NCBI GenBank assembly: GCA_019119555.1
Contig: DWWU01000003.1
Location: 1 to 64,000 of the forward strand
DNA length: 64,000 bases
Source of the DNA: Candidatus Fusicatenibacter intestinigallinarum
GTDB taxonomy: Bacteria > Bacillota > Clostridia > Lachnospirales > Lachnospiraceae
Direction: 5' to 3'
The notes under the pieces are model-generated. The model worked only from the letters and a program-made list of their open reading frames with translations. It searched no databases and was not told where the DNA came from. Shown piece after piece: positions 49,763-58,238 of this stretch; within the stretch, counting starts at the first letter, position 1, and every line of letters starts with the position of its first letter. The position numbers were made by a program, and so were the translations under genes.

Positions 49763-51100
49763 ATGACTACAGATATGACAAGGGGACGCATTATCCCACA
49801 GATCACTCAGTTTACGATACCGCTGGTGCTGGGGAATCTGTTCCAGCTCACTTATAACGCGGCGGATTCCGTGATCGTCGGGAAATTCGTCGGAGACGAA
49901 GCGCTGGCGGCGGTGGGAACCGCGGGACCGATTATGAACATGGTGATTCTGTTTATCAGTGGTATGTGTATGGGAGCGGGGATTCTCATGAGCACCCATT
50001 ACGGAGCGAAGGATTACAGCCTTCTGGAGCGGCAGATCAGTACGTCAATGTTGGGAGGTCTGGGATTTTCTGCGATCATTTCCCTTCTTCTCATTGTGTT
50101 TGCCCATCCGCTGCTGGAACTGCTTCAGGTTCCGGCGGACATCATCGGATCCGCGAAAGGGTATCTGAGAATTATCTTTCTCGGACTGATTTTTACATTT
50201 GTCTATAATTTTTTCTCCAATACGCTTCGGGCTTTGGGGGACAGCAAGGTTCCCCTGTATTTTCTGATGATCAGCGCGCTTCTCAATATCGTCGGGGATC
50301 TGCTCTTTGTGGTTGTTTTCCGCTGGGGAGTTCCGGGAAGCGCCGCCGCCACGGTGCTCAGCGAAATGCTCAGCTGTCTGTTCTGCCTGGTTTACATTAA
50401 GAAAAAAGTTCCGCTGCTCTGTATGGGGAGAAAGTGGAGGGTCTTTGACCGGTCGATTCTGTGGAAAACCTTTAATTACGGAATCACCAGCGCGCTGCAG
50501 CAGATGTGTGTGCAGCTGGGAAAAATCTGTGTGCAGACGGTGGTCAATGTGCAGGGCGTCGCGTTTATCGCGGCTTTTACTGCGATCAACCGTGTGGACG
50601 ATTTCGCGATGACTCCCCAGCAGAACATCGCTCATGCGACGACGACTTTTATGGCCCAGAACAGAGGGGCGGGAAATATCCGGCGGATGAAACAGGGCTT
50701 TCTTTCCTCGGTTCTCCTGCAGGCCGTATATACCGGTGTGGTCGCAGTGCTGGTTTTCTTCTTTGCGCGGCCGATCATGCAGCTGTTCGTCAGTGACGGA
50801 TCCCGGGAAGTGACGGACCTGGGGGTTTCTTATCTCAGGCTGATTGCGGTTATGTACGTCATGCCTGCAGCGACCAATTCGATCCAGGGATTCTTCCGGG
50901 GGCTGGGAGATCTGAAGGTTACGCTGATCAGCACGATTCTGAACATGTCGGCGCGTTTTCTCTCGGCATGGCTTATGATTCATATTCTGCACGGAGGATT
51001 TGAGTGTCTGGCCTGGGCGAATTTCTTCGGCTGGATTGCGATGCTGGCGCTTCAGATTCCTCTGATTCTGATGCGGTGGAAAAAAGAACAGTCCAGATAA
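49763..51100 (+). CDS. MATE family efflux transporter
   Basis: The 445-residue polytopic protein has FTIPLVLGNLFQLTYNAADS at the N-terminus, matching the MATE entry motif and resembling the 559 gene's LGNLLQQCYNVADT. It has ~12 transmembrane segments and a second-half motif GITSALQQMCVQLG. GACGGGAGGAAG precedes the ATG. It stands alone between two regulatory spacers. The substrate cannot be assigned. Confidence 0.93.
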   Translation: MTTDMTRGRIIPQITQFTIPLVLGNLFQLTYNAADSVIVGKFVGDEALAAVGTAGPIMNMVILFISGMCMGAGILMSTHYGAKDYSLLERQISTSMLGGLGFSAIISLLLIVFAHPLLELLQVPADIIGSAKGYLRIIFLGLIFTFVYNFFSNTLRALGDSKVPLYFLMISALLNIVGDLLFVVVFRWGVPGSAAATVLSEMLSCLFCLVYIKKKVPLLCMGRKWRVFDRSILWKTFNYGITSALQQMCVQLGKICVQTVVNVQGVAFIAAFTAINRVDDFAMTPQQNIAHATTTFMAQNRGAGNIRRMKQGFLSSVLLQAVYTGVVAVLVFFFARPIMQLFVSDGSREVTDLGVSYLRLIAVMYVMPAATNSIQGFFRGLGDLKVTLISTILNMSARFLSAWLMIHILHGGFECLAWANFFGWIAMLALQIPLILMRWKKEQSR

Positions 51101-51153
51101 ACCCGAAAGGGAATGTACAGATCCGACAGAATTGTAATAAAAATTAAAAAAAA

Positions 51154-51180
51154 TTAGCACTCATCTATTGACAGTGCTGA
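51154..51180. promoter_or_regulatory. CIRCE-like operator of clpB
   Basis: TTAGCACTC, nine bases, then CAGTGCTGA: this matches the HrcA CIRCE operator (TTAGCACTC-N9-GAGTGCTAA) except for two bases in the right half. It overlaps the -35 box, consistent with HrcA repression of the clpB heat-shock gene. Confidence 0.7.
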
Positions 51181-51196
51181 CAAAAGGTGTTATAGT
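51168..51196 (+). promoter_or_regulatory. Promoter of clpB
   Basis: A consensus TTGACA (51168-51173) and TATAGT (51191-51196) with a 17-base spacer. The leader to the ATG is about 160 bases and holds one palindrome copy. Confidence 0.85.
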
Positions 51197-51245
51197 CTGC
51201 GTAGAACAAAGTGAAAGCCAAAGGACATCCGCCTGACGTTTGTTC

Positions 51246-51273
51246 GTAACTGTTCAGTCAGCTGAACTGTTAC
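51246..51273. repeat. 28-bp palindrome in the clpB leader
   Basis: GTAACTGTTCAGTC and AGCTGAACTGTTAC, with one T-T mismatch at the subtype position. It lies between the promoter and the start of clpB. Confidence 0.9.
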
Positions 51274-51361
51274 ATTTGTTCCTGGCAGGTCAGCGGCCGC
51301 CGGTGCGGTTGCCGGCTGTCCGGGCGGATGCGTTACCACCATAGAAGAGGAGGTTGGAGAT

Positions 51362-53968
51362 ATGAATATAAGCAAATTTACGCAGAAATCTCTGCAGGCT
51401 GTTCAGGACCTGGAAAAGACCGCCTATGATTTTGGAAATCAGGAGGTGGAGCAGGAGCATCTGCTTTACAATCTTCTCCATCAGGAGGACAGTCTGATTC
51501 TGAAAATGATCGAGAAGATGGAGATTCAGAAAGAACATTTCATGAACCGCGTGACAGAGGCGCTGAACGCGAGAGTAAAGGTATCCGGCGGACAGCCCTA
51601 TATCGGCCAGTATCTGAACAAGGCGCTGGTGAGCGCGGAGGATGAAGCGAAGGCTATGGGCGACGAGTATGTGTCGGTGGAACATCTGTTTCTGGCGATG
51701 CTGAAAAATCCAAGTCCGTCCATGAAAAAACTGTTCCAGGAATATGGAATTACCCGTGAACGTTTCCTCCAGGCGCTGAGCACCGTCCGGGGAAATCAGA
51801 GGGTGACCACGGACAATCCGGAAGCCACCTATGACACGCTGGAAAAATACGGTCAGGATCTGGTGGAGAGAGCCAGAAGCCAGAAGCTGGATCCTGTGAT
51901 CGGACGTGACACGGAGATCCGGAATGTCATCCGTATCCTTTCCAGAAAAACGAAAAATAATCCGGTGCTGATCGGTGAACCCGGCGTAGGAAAAACTGCA
52001 GTTGTGGAAGGGCTGGCCCAGAGGATCGCCAGCGGAGATGTGCCGGAAAGCCTGAAGAACAAGACGATCTTTTCCCTGGATATGGGAGCGCTGGTCGCAG
52101 GGGCGAAGTACCGCGGCGAGTTTGAGGAGCGTCTGAAGGCGGTTCTTGAGGAAGTGCGCAAGAGTGACGGAAAAATTATTCTGTTTATCGATGAGCTGCA
52201 TCTGATCGTCGGAGCCGGAAAGACGGACGGCGCGATGGATGCGGGAAATATGCTGAAGCCGATGCTGGCCCGGGGCGAGCTTCACTGTATCGGAGCGACA
52301 ACGCTGGACGAGTACCGCCAGTATATTGAGAAAGACGCGGCTCTGGAGCGCCGGTTCCAGCCGGTAATGGTCGATGAGCCGACGGTGGAGGATACGATTT
52401 CGATTCTCCGTGGACTGAAAGAACGGTATGAAGTATTCCACGGCGTAAAGATCACTGATGGCGCCCTGGTAGCCGCTGCGACCCTGTCTGACCGTTATAT
52501 CAGCGACCGTTTCCTTCCGGATAAGGCCATTGACCTGGTGGACGAGGCGTGCGCGCTGATCAAGACGGAGCTGGATTCCATGCCCACAGAGCTGGATGAG
52601 CTGAACCGTAAGATCATGCAGCTGCAGATTGAGGAAGCGGCCCTGAAAAAAGAGACAGATAATCTGAGCAAAGAAAGGCTGGAAGAGCTGCAGAAGGAGC
52701 TGGCGGAGCTGAAGGACACCTTCCAGACACAGAAGGCCCAGTGGGAAAACGAGAAGAAATCTGTGGAAAAACTGTCTGCCCTGAGAGAGCAGATTGAGGA
52801 TATCAACAAGCAGATTCAGAAAGCCCAGCAGGAATACGACCTGAACAAAGCGGCGGAACTGCAGTACGGAGAACTTCCGAAGCTTCAGCAGCAGCTGGCG
52901 GCAGAGGAAGCAAAGGTTAAGGAATCCGATCTGTCTCTGGTGCATGAGAGCGTCACGGACGAGGAGATTGCCCGGATTGTATCCCGGTGGACCGGCATTC
53001 CGGTTACGAAACTGACGGAAGGCGAGCGGGCGAAAATCCTCGGACTGGAGAAAGAGCTTCACACCCGTGTGATCGGGCAGGATGAGGCGGTTACAAAAGT
53101 GGCCGACGCGATCATCCGTTCCAAAGCGGGAATCAAGGATCCGACAAAACCTATCGGTTCGTTCCTGTTCCTGGGCCCCACCGGCGTCGGAAAAACCGAA
53201 CTGGCGAAGACCCTGGCCCAGAAGCTGTTCGACGATGAGAACAACATGGTTCGTATCGATATGAGCGAGTATATGGAGAAATATTCCGTCTCCCGTCTGA
53301 TCGGAGCGCCTCCGGGATATGTGGGATATGAGGAAGGCGGTCAGCTGACCGAGACGGTGCGCAGGAAACCGTATTCTGTCGTCCTGTTCGACGAGGTGGA
53401 GAAGGCTCATCCGGATGTGTTCAACGTACTGCTTCAGGTGCTGGACGACGGACGGATCACCGATTCCCAGGGGCGGACCGTGGACTTTAAAAATACCATT
53501 TTGATTATGACTTCCAATATCGGTTCCCAGTATCTGCTGGAAGGCATCCAGGACAACGGAGAGATCTCCGAGGAAGCGAGAAACATGGTGATGCAGGATC
53601 TGCGGGCCCACTTCCGTCCGGAATTTCTCAATCGTCTGGATGAGACGATTATGTTCAAACCCTTGACAAAAGACAATATTGGGCATATTGTAGATTTGCT
53701 GATGAAGGAACTGAATGAACGTCTGGAAAATCAGGAGCTGTCTGTAGAGCTGACCGACGCCGGAAAGCAGTACGTCATTGAGGGTGGATACGATCCGATA
53801 TATGGAGCGAGACCTCTGCGCCGGTTTATCCAGAAAGAAGTGGAGACGACCGCTGCCCGCATGATTCTCGGCGGACAGGTCAACACCGGCGACACGATTG
53901 TGCTGGACGCTCAGGATGGAACTCTCACGGCTTCGGTAAGACCGAAAGTTGAAGTGATTGAGTCATAA
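51362..53968 (+). CDS. clpB: Chaperone ATPase ClpB
   Basis: The 868-residue AAA+ disaggregase has two N-terminal Clp repeats (about 1-145), Walker A GEPGVGKT with Walker B LFIDELH in the first AAA module, a middle coiled coil (about 400-530), and a second AAA module with [12 protein letters not shown] and [13 protein letters not shown]. The presence of the middle domain and the lack of a C-terminal IGF-type loop separate ClpB from ClpA/C. It works with DnaK to resolubilise aggregates. GAGGAGGTTGGAG precedes the ATG. Confidence 0.97.
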   Translation: MNISKFTQKSLQAVQDLEKTAYDFGNQEVEQEHLLYNLLHQEDSLILKMIEKMEIQKEHFMNRVTEALNARVKVSGGQPYIGQYLNKALVSAEDEAKAMGDEYVSVEHLFLAMLKNPSPSMKKLFQEYGITRERFLQALSTVRGNQRVTTDNPEATYDTLEKYGQDLVERARSQKLDPVIGRDTEIRNVIRILSRKTKNNPVLIGEPGVGKTAVVEGLAQRIASGDVPESLKNKTIFSLDMGALVAGAKYRGEFEERLKAVLEEVRKSDGKIILFIDELHLIVGAGKTDGAMDAGNMLKPMLARGELHCIGATTLDEYRQYIEKDAALERRFQPVMVDEPTVEDTISILRGLKERYEVFHGVKITDGALVAAATLSDRYISDRFLPDKAIDLVDEACALIKTELDSMPTELDELNRKIMQLQIEEAALKKETDNLSKERLEELQKELAELKDTFQTQKAQWENEKKSVEKLSALREQIEDINKQIQKAQQEYDLNKAAELQYGELPKLQQQLAAEEAKVKESDLSLVHESVTDEEIARIVSRWTGIPVTKLTEGERAKILGLEKELHTRVIGQDEAVTKVADAIIRSKAGIKDPTKPIGSFLFLGPTGVGKTELAKTLAQKLFDDENNMVRIDMSEYMEKYSVSRLIGAPPGYVGYEEGGQLTETVRRKPYSVVLFDEVEKAHPDVFNVLLQVLDDGRITDSQGRTVDFKNTILIMTSNIGSQYLLEGIQDNGEISEEARNMVMQDLRAHFRPEFLNRLDETIMFKPLTKDNIGHIVDLLMKELNERLENQELSVELTDAGKQYVIEGGYDPIYGARPLRRFIQKEVETTAARMILGGQVNTGDTIVLDAQDGTLTASVRPKVEVIES

Positions 53969-53987
53969 TCATGGAGGTATCTGAGCA

Positions 53988-54158
53988 ATGCCTAAGGATC
54001 CGGTGATGCTGCTGAGTTATATCAATACCCAGCTGCGCGATTTTTATCCCAGTCTTCAGGAACTGTGCAGTTCTCTGCAGGTCAGTGAGGGTGATCTGAG
54101 AAACAGACTGGCGGCGATCGATTACGAATACGATCCGATACGGAATCAGTTTATCTGA
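53988..54158 (+). CDS. DUF4250 small protein
   Basis: The 56-residue protein begins MPKDPVMLLSYINTQLRDFY and ends IDYEYDPIRNQFI, the DUF4250 pattern found in Clostridia. The family has no known role. It starts 19 bases after clpB with ATGGAGGTAT upstream, so it is probably cotranscribed with clpB. A palindrome copy begins at its stop codon. Confidence 0.85.
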   Translation: MPKDPVMLLSYINTQLRDFYPSLQELCSSLQVSEGDLRNRLAAIDYEYDPIRNQFI

Positions 54159-54185
54159 CAGCCGTCCGGCTGGCGGAACAGCTGT
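54158..54185. repeat. 28-bp palindrome with re-paired outer arms
   Basis: ACAGCCGTCCGGCT and GGCGGAACAGCTGT: the outer arm is ACAGC paired with GCTGT instead of the usual TAAC/GTTA. The pairing extends to 54157-54186. Confidence 0.75.
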
Positions 54186-54198
54186 CTGTTTCGTATAA

Positions 54199-54234
54199 CG
54201 GCCCCTGCCCGGTGAAAACCGGAGGCAGGGGCCG
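54199..54234 (+). terminator. GC-rich hairpin after clpB/DUF4250
   Basis: CGGCCCCTGCC (54199-54209) pairs with GGCAGGGGCCG (54224-54234). The tail TGTCCG is not a good U-run, so it may stabilise the 3' end rather than terminate alone. Confidence 0.6.
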
Positions 54235-54445
54235 TGTCCGTCAGAAGGACCGCCGCATGATTTTGATGAAAGATGCATAAAAATTTTCTGAAAAATACAG
54301 AATTCAGATAAAAAATAACGGCAAATATAAAAATATATAAAAAATAAAACGGAAAAATGTCAGGTTGTCAAAAGAAAAACGGAAAATCACAGGGAAAATT
54401 CACAGAACCTGCAAAGAAAAATCCGGCGGCTGAGAAAAAGAAAAT
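54235..54445. other. A-rich spacer upstream of a MATE promoter
   Basis: About 210 bases rich in A-runs (AAAATATATAAAAAATAAAAC and similar) with no open frame or recognised element. The base composition differs sharply from its neighbours. It could act as an UP element or bent DNA for the promoter at 54446. Confidence 0.45.
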
Positions 54446-54474
54446 TTGACAATCGAAGGAAAAACGGTTAATAT
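54446..54474 (+). promoter_or_regulatory. Promoter of the leader-controlled MATE gene
   Basis: A consensus TTGACA (54446-54451) and TAATAT (54469-54474) with a 17-base spacer. The leader to the ATG is about 215 bases. Confidence 0.8.
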
Positions 54475-54483
54475 AAGACACAT

Positions 54484-54570
54484 AATTTCACACGGTCGAA
54501 AATATAATTTTTCTGTGACGCAGAGAGGCGGTTCCGATAAGATCGGGCCGCCTTCTTGTATTTCTGCCGC
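54484..54570 (+). promoter_or_regulatory. Structured leader, candidate guanidine-IV (mepA-type) riboswitch
   Basis: Two stems lie in order: TCACA with TGTGA (54488-54492 and 54514-54518), and AGGCGGTTCCGAT with ATCGGGCCGCCT (54526-54538 and 54542-54553). GCAGA (54520-54524) between them can pair with TCTGC (54563-54567) just before a terminator. The layout and the MATE target fit the mepA-type guanidine riboswitch of Clostridia, but the class is inferred from memory of that architecture. Confidence 0.45.
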
Positions 54571-54574
54571 GAAG

Positions 54575-54614
54575 GAGCGGTCTGCTTTGGATTTCAGAGC
54601 GGACCGCTCTTTTT
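54575..54614 (+). terminator. Terminator in the MATE leader
   Basis: GAGCGGTCTGCT (54575-54586) pairs with AGCGGACCGCTC (54598-54609), followed by TTTTT. It is positioned to be controlled by the upstream leader structure. Confidence 0.8.
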
Positions 54615-54650
54615 ATATAACAGGAAACGGCGTTCCCTGTTATATAAAAA
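54610..54650 (+). repeat. 21-bp element ACAGGAAAC-N3-GTTCCCTGT, copy C, in a TATATA stem
   Basis: ACAGGAAAC GGC GTTCCCTGT (54620-54640) is extended by TTTTTATATA and TATATAAAAA. It begins in the U-run of the terminator, like the copy at 41446-41483, and ends 47 bases before the MATE start. Confidence 0.7.
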
Positions 54651-54697
54651 CAAGACACGCGGCGGGCAGCGGCCGGGAAAGGGGTGAAGGAGAAGAT

Positions 54698-56056
54698 ATG
54701 GAAAAGGGAATGGTGTTGTTTGACCGCAGGCGGCTGATCCGCCTGATCGTTCCGCTGGTTGTGGAACAGGTTCTGGCGGTCACGGTGGGCATGGCGGATA
54801 TGGTCATGGCGTCGGGCGCCGGGGAGGCGGCGGTTTCCGGGATCTCGCTGGTGAATACGATCTGCGTGCTGCTGATCGTCGTCTTTTCGTCTCTGGCTTC
54901 CGGAGGTTCCGTGGTGACGGCCCAGTATCTGGGAAGCGGGGATAAAGACACCGCGTGCCATGCGGCGGAGCAGCTGGTTATGATCTGCGGGATCACCGCG
55001 CTGGCCATCGGTGCGTTTTCTTTTCTGGGAAACCGGACGATTCTCCGTCTGGTGTACGGTTCGGTGGAGGCGGATGTCATGGATTTTGCGGTGACGTACT
55101 TTTTTATCACATCGCTGTCCTTTCCGTTTCTCGGAATTTATAACGCCTGTGCCGCATTGTTCCGGGTGATGGGAAACTCGAATATTTCCATGGTCGCGTC
55201 GTTCATCATGAATCTGCTGAATATCGTGGGAAATGCGGTCTTTGTGTATGTGTTTGACATGGGAGTGGCCGGAGTTGCCCTCTCCACACTGATTTCCAGA
55301 TTTGTGGCGGGAGCGATTCTCCTGGGGCTGATTCACAGGCCGGCGTACGAGGTGCATTGTACGAAGTGGCTGAGGGTTGGATGGGATGTGCCGATTCTGA
55401 AGAAGATTTTTTCCATCGGCGTCCCCCAGGCACTGGAAAACAGTATGTTCCAGATCGGAAAGCTTCTGACCCAGAGCATGATTGCCGGGTTCGGGACGGC
55501 TTCCATTGCGGCCAACGCCTGCGCGATGACGGTAGAGCAGCTGGCCTATATGCCAGGATCGGCGATGGGGCTTGCGATGACGACCGTGATCGGGCAGTGT
55601 GTGGGAGCAGACGCATATCCTCAGGCCAGAAAGTATACGAAAAAACTGATTCTGACCGCTTATATGTTTCTGTGGATTCTGAACATTGTCATTCTGCTTG
55701 TGGCGCCGCTGATCGCCGGGTACTATAACCTGTCTCCGGAGGCGTACGGGATGGCGGTAACCGTGATCCGGTATCACAGTGTCTGCTGTATGCTGGTATG
55801 GCCGCTGGCCTTCACGCTCCCGAACGCGATGCGGTCCGCCGGGGACGCAAAGTTTACCATGAGCGTCGGTGTTTCTTCCATGTGGATCGGAAGAATCGCA
55901 ATGGCCTATCTGATCGGCGTGCATTTCGGCGTCGGACTGCTTGGCGTCTGGATTGCCCAGACTCTCGACTGGGTGATTCGATCTGTCTTTTACGTCGTTC
56001 GTTTTCATGGACATAAATGGGAGGAGAAATCACTGGTCCGCTCCCCGGCTGCCTAG
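54698..56056 (+). CDS. MATE family efflux transporter with structured leader
   Basis: The 452-residue protein has ~12 hydrophobic segments and MATE motifs: IVPLVVEQVLAVTVGMADMVM at the N-terminus and GVPQALENSMFQIGKLLTQ in the second half. Sequence features such as VEQVLAVTVGMADMVMAS are like the MATE subgroup under mepA leaders. GAAGGAG precedes the ATG. Expression is probably controlled by the leader at 54484-54614. The exported compound may be guanidinium-like if the leader assignment is right. Confidence 0.92.
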   Translation: MEKGMVLFDRRRLIRLIVPLVVEQVLAVTVGMADMVMASGAGEAAVSGISLVNTICVLLIVVFSSLASGGSVVTAQYLGSGDKDTACHAAEQLVMICGITALAIGAFSFLGNRTILRLVYGSVEADVMDFAVTYFFITSLSFPFLGIYNACAALFRVMGNSNISMVASFIMNLLNIVGNAVFVYVFDMGVAGVALSTLISRFVAGAILLGLIHRPAYEVHCTKWLRVGWDVPILKKIFSIGVPQALENSMFQIGKLLTQSMIAGFGTASIAANACAMTVEQLAYMPGSAMGLAMTTVIGQCVGADAYPQARKYTKKLILTAYMFLWILNIVILLVAPLIAGYYNLSPEAYGMAVTVIRYHSVCCMLVWPLAFTLPNAMRSAGDAKFTMSVGVSSMWIGRIAMAYLIGVHFGVGLLGVWIAQTLDWVIRSVFYVVRFHGHKWEEKSLVRSPAA

Positions 56057-56134
56057 TACATCGTATCGCAAATAACTACACCGAATCGCTTGCCTGCTTT
56101 CCCGACTGGTCCAGTTATTTGTCGAACGCTGTAC
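56056..56134. repeat. Long imperfect inverted repeat
   Basis: 22-base arms (56056-56077 and 56113-56134) start with GTACA and end in GCAAATAACT/AGTTATTTGTC, with five or so mismatches and a 35-base loop. It does not belong to either palindrome family and has no U-run. Confidence 0.6.
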
Positions 56135-56177
56135 CAGGGGCAGTGAGAAATTCAGGTGTGTCAGGAAGGAGGAAATC

Positions 56178-57212
56178 ATGCAGATGGAGAAAAAGAAAGT
56201 GGTCGTCTTCCAGGGAGATCCGGGAACCATCGATCTGACCCGGGAGGAAATGGTGGAAGAATGGAAACGTGTGCTGGATCGGATTCCCCAGATCGGAGAA
56301 TACCGGATCGTGGACCCGGAGAAAAAACGTATGACCTTTGAGGATTACAGCATGAAGATCGGCGATGCGGATGCGGCGCTGGGGATCTGGATTCACGGAG
56401 GGGTCATAAAGGAAGAATTGTTTCAGGCACATCCGAAGCTGAAATATATCGCGACCCTGGGACACGGATTTGAAGAGTTTGATGTGGCGATGACCCGCAG
56501 GTATGGGGTTACGATTACCAATACCGTCTATGGGGATGTGACCATTGCCCAGTATGCGATGGCGCTGCTGATGAATATCTGCCATAACGTGACGCTGCAG
56601 AGCGACTATACGAAAATGACTTACTGGGAACGGAAAGCAAAGGATTCGACTGCAGTTTACAATAAGCTTCTGGTCCCGCAGATTGAGCTGTATCAGAAGA
56701 CAATGGGAATTATCGGACTGGGGGCGATCGGGCGATGGACCGCCCGGATGGCGCAGGGCTTCGGGATGAAGGTGATTGCCAACAGCCGCCATGTAAAGAC
56801 CGGACCTGAGTACGAGGGAATCGAGCAGGTGAGCATGGAAGAACTGCTGAAGCGGTCGGATGTGATCTCCATCCATTGTCCCCATACCAAAGAGACGGAG
56901 CATCTGCTGAACCGGGAAGCCTTCTCGAAAATGAAGGACGGAGTGATTCTGATCAATACGGCCCGGGGAGCGATTATCGACGAAGAGGCTCTGCTGGAGG
57001 CGCTGGAATCCAGGAAGGTTTATATGGCGGGTCTGGACGTTGTGGATCACGAGCCGCCTGTGGAGCAGATCCCGCTGATGCGGTCGCCCTATACGTTTAT
57101 TACCTCTCATATCGCATGGCAGCCGCGGGCTGCGAGGCTGCGGGCGGTGGATATGGCGGGGCAGAATTACCGCTTTTATCTGGAGGGCGCGCCGCGAAGT
57201 GTGATCAACTGA
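56178..57212 (+). CDS. D-isomer-specific 2-hydroxyacid dehydrogenase
   Basis: The 344-residue NAD-dependent dehydrogenase has the Rossmann motif GIIGLGAIGRWTARMAQGFG (about 175-194), catalytic Arg in NTARGAIID, Glu in DVVDHEPP and His in SHIAWQ. Its substrate could be a phosphoglycerate-, glycerate- or glyoxylate-type acid. GGAAGGAGGAAATC precedes the ATG. A small membrane protein follows 14 bases downstream, suggesting cotranscription. Confidence 0.93.
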   Translation: MQMEKKKVVVFQGDPGTIDLTREEMVEEWKRVLDRIPQIGEYRIVDPEKKRMTFEDYSMKIGDADAALGIWIHGGVIKEELFQAHPKLKYIATLGHGFEEFDVAMTRRYGVTITNTVYGDVTIAQYAMALLMNICHNVTLQSDYTKMTYWERKAKDSTAVYNKLLVPQIELYQKTMGIIGLGAIGRWTARMAQGFGMKVIANSRHVKTGPEYEGIEQVSMEELLKRSDVISIHCPHTKETEHLLNREAFSKMKDGVILINTARGAIIDEEALLEALESRKVYMAGLDVVDHEPPVEQIPLMRSPYTFITSHIAWQPRAARLRAVDMAGQNYRFYLEGAPRSVIN

Positions 57213-57226
57213 CGGGAGGTGAGAGG

Positions 57227-57841
57227 ATGGAAAGTCTGTATTGTTACCTGGCGGCGTTGTTTCTGTCTGCGGTCAGCGCAATGCTGCTCAGTATCCGGAG
57301 AGAAACGGTTTTCGGCCGTGAGATTCCGTGGATCGTGCGGCAGCGGAGGGCGGGAATGCTTCTGGCGGCGCTGGGCGCTCTGCTCTCGGCGGCGGGGGCT
57401 GCGGCGGCGGAAGGCCTGGAGCCGGGAGACAGGATCTTCCTGGCGGTGATCTTCCTGCTGTCTTCCCTGGGGCTGGCGGCGCTCCTGAATCTGTTCCGGA
57501 ATCTCAGGATCCGGCATTACTACCGAAAGGCTGCCGACGCGGTGCGGGGCACGATGGAAGCGTCGGAAAAGCTGAGAACCCTCCGGGAATATGTCCGGGC
57601 GTCGGGAAACTCTTCGTTCCGCATCTGGGCGGATGGCATCGAGGGGATTACCGGTTTCGGAGAGCGGGGAATCGAAGATCTCCGGGCGACGGAGCGTTAC
57701 TGTCTCGGGATTTTCCTGGGAGGAACGCCCTCCTGGGAGACGCTTCCCGGCAGGAGAGGAATCCTGGAGAAGGGAGGCTATGTGCAGGTGATGGTGCAGA
57801 ACGGTTACTCTGAAGCAAAAGGTTATCGTTCAGCCAGCTGA
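57227..57841 (+). CDS. Small membrane protein of unknown function
   Basis: The 204-residue protein has three hydrophobic segments (about 4-23, 43-62 and 70-90) and a soluble basic C-terminal half (about 95-204). No family is recognised. GACGGGAGGTGAGAGG precedes the ATG, 14 bases after the dehydrogenase stop. The last residues GYRSAS and the TGA stop are encoded by a palindrome copy, so the C-terminus may be an inserted extension. Codon use is GC-rich, as in its neighbours. Confidence 0.7.
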   Translation: MESLYCYLAALFLSAVSAMLLSIRRETVFGREIPWIVRQRRAGMLLAALGALLSAAGAAAAEGLEPGDRIFLAVIFLLSSLGLAALLNLFRNLRIRHYYRKAADAVRGTMEASEKLRTLREYVRASGNSSFRIWADGIEGITGFGERGIEDLRATERYCLGIFLGGTPSWETLPGRRGILEKGGYVQVMVQNGYSEAKGYRSAS

Positions 57842-57849
57842 ACTGTTAC
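57822..57849. repeat. 28-bp palindrome; supplies a stop codon
   Basis: GTTATCGTTCAGCC and AGCTGAACTGTTAC. The upstream gene stops at TGA, repeat positions 18-20. It lies 20 bases before the P-II start. Confidence 0.88.
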
Positions 57850-57869
57850 AGAAAAAGGGAGGAAGTGTT

Positions 57870-58208
57870 ATGAAGAAGCTGGAAATTGTCATACGTCCGG
57901 AAAATCTGGAGGAACTGGAAGCGCTCCTTGAGGAGGAGAAAGCCAACGGAATGATGATCACAAATATTCTGGGATATGGAAACCAGAAGGGCTACCGTCA
58001 GTTGTACCGGGGCGCCGAGGTCGTCGCGAAAATGCTGCCGAAGGTAAAGGTGGAGACCGTGGTGCGGGAAGAAAAAGCGCCGGTGATTATTGACACGATT
58101 GTCAGACGCCTTTCCAGCGGCAGCTACGGAGACGGAAAAATTTTCGTCTATGATGTGGAGGACGCGGTGAGGATTCGGACCGGAGAGCGCGGAGACGACG
58201 CCCTGTAG
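57870..58208 (+). CDS. P-II family nitrogen regulator (before amt)
   Basis: The 112-residue P-II protein has T-loop GYGNQKGYRQLYRGAEVVAKM and GSYGDGKIFVYDVEDAVRIRTGERG at the nucleotide-binding B- and C-loops. It senses ATP/ADP and 2-oxoglutarate and gates Amt. AGGGAGGAAGTGTT precedes the ATG. It is the first gene of a P-II / amt / P-II operon. Confidence 0.93.
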   Translation: MKKLEIVIRPENLEELEALLEEEKANGMMITNILGYGNQKGYRQLYRGAEVVAKMLPKVKVETVVREEKAPVIIDTIVRRLSSGSYGDGKIFVYDVEDAVRIRTGERGDDAL

Positions 58209-58238
58209 GAGGCGGGAAGCTGAGAGGAGGAGTGCGAT

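Noticed and set aside
54484..54570. Purine-type riboswitch considered for the MATE leader
   Set aside because: The conserved purine-aptamer junction sequences are absent and the stem order is different.
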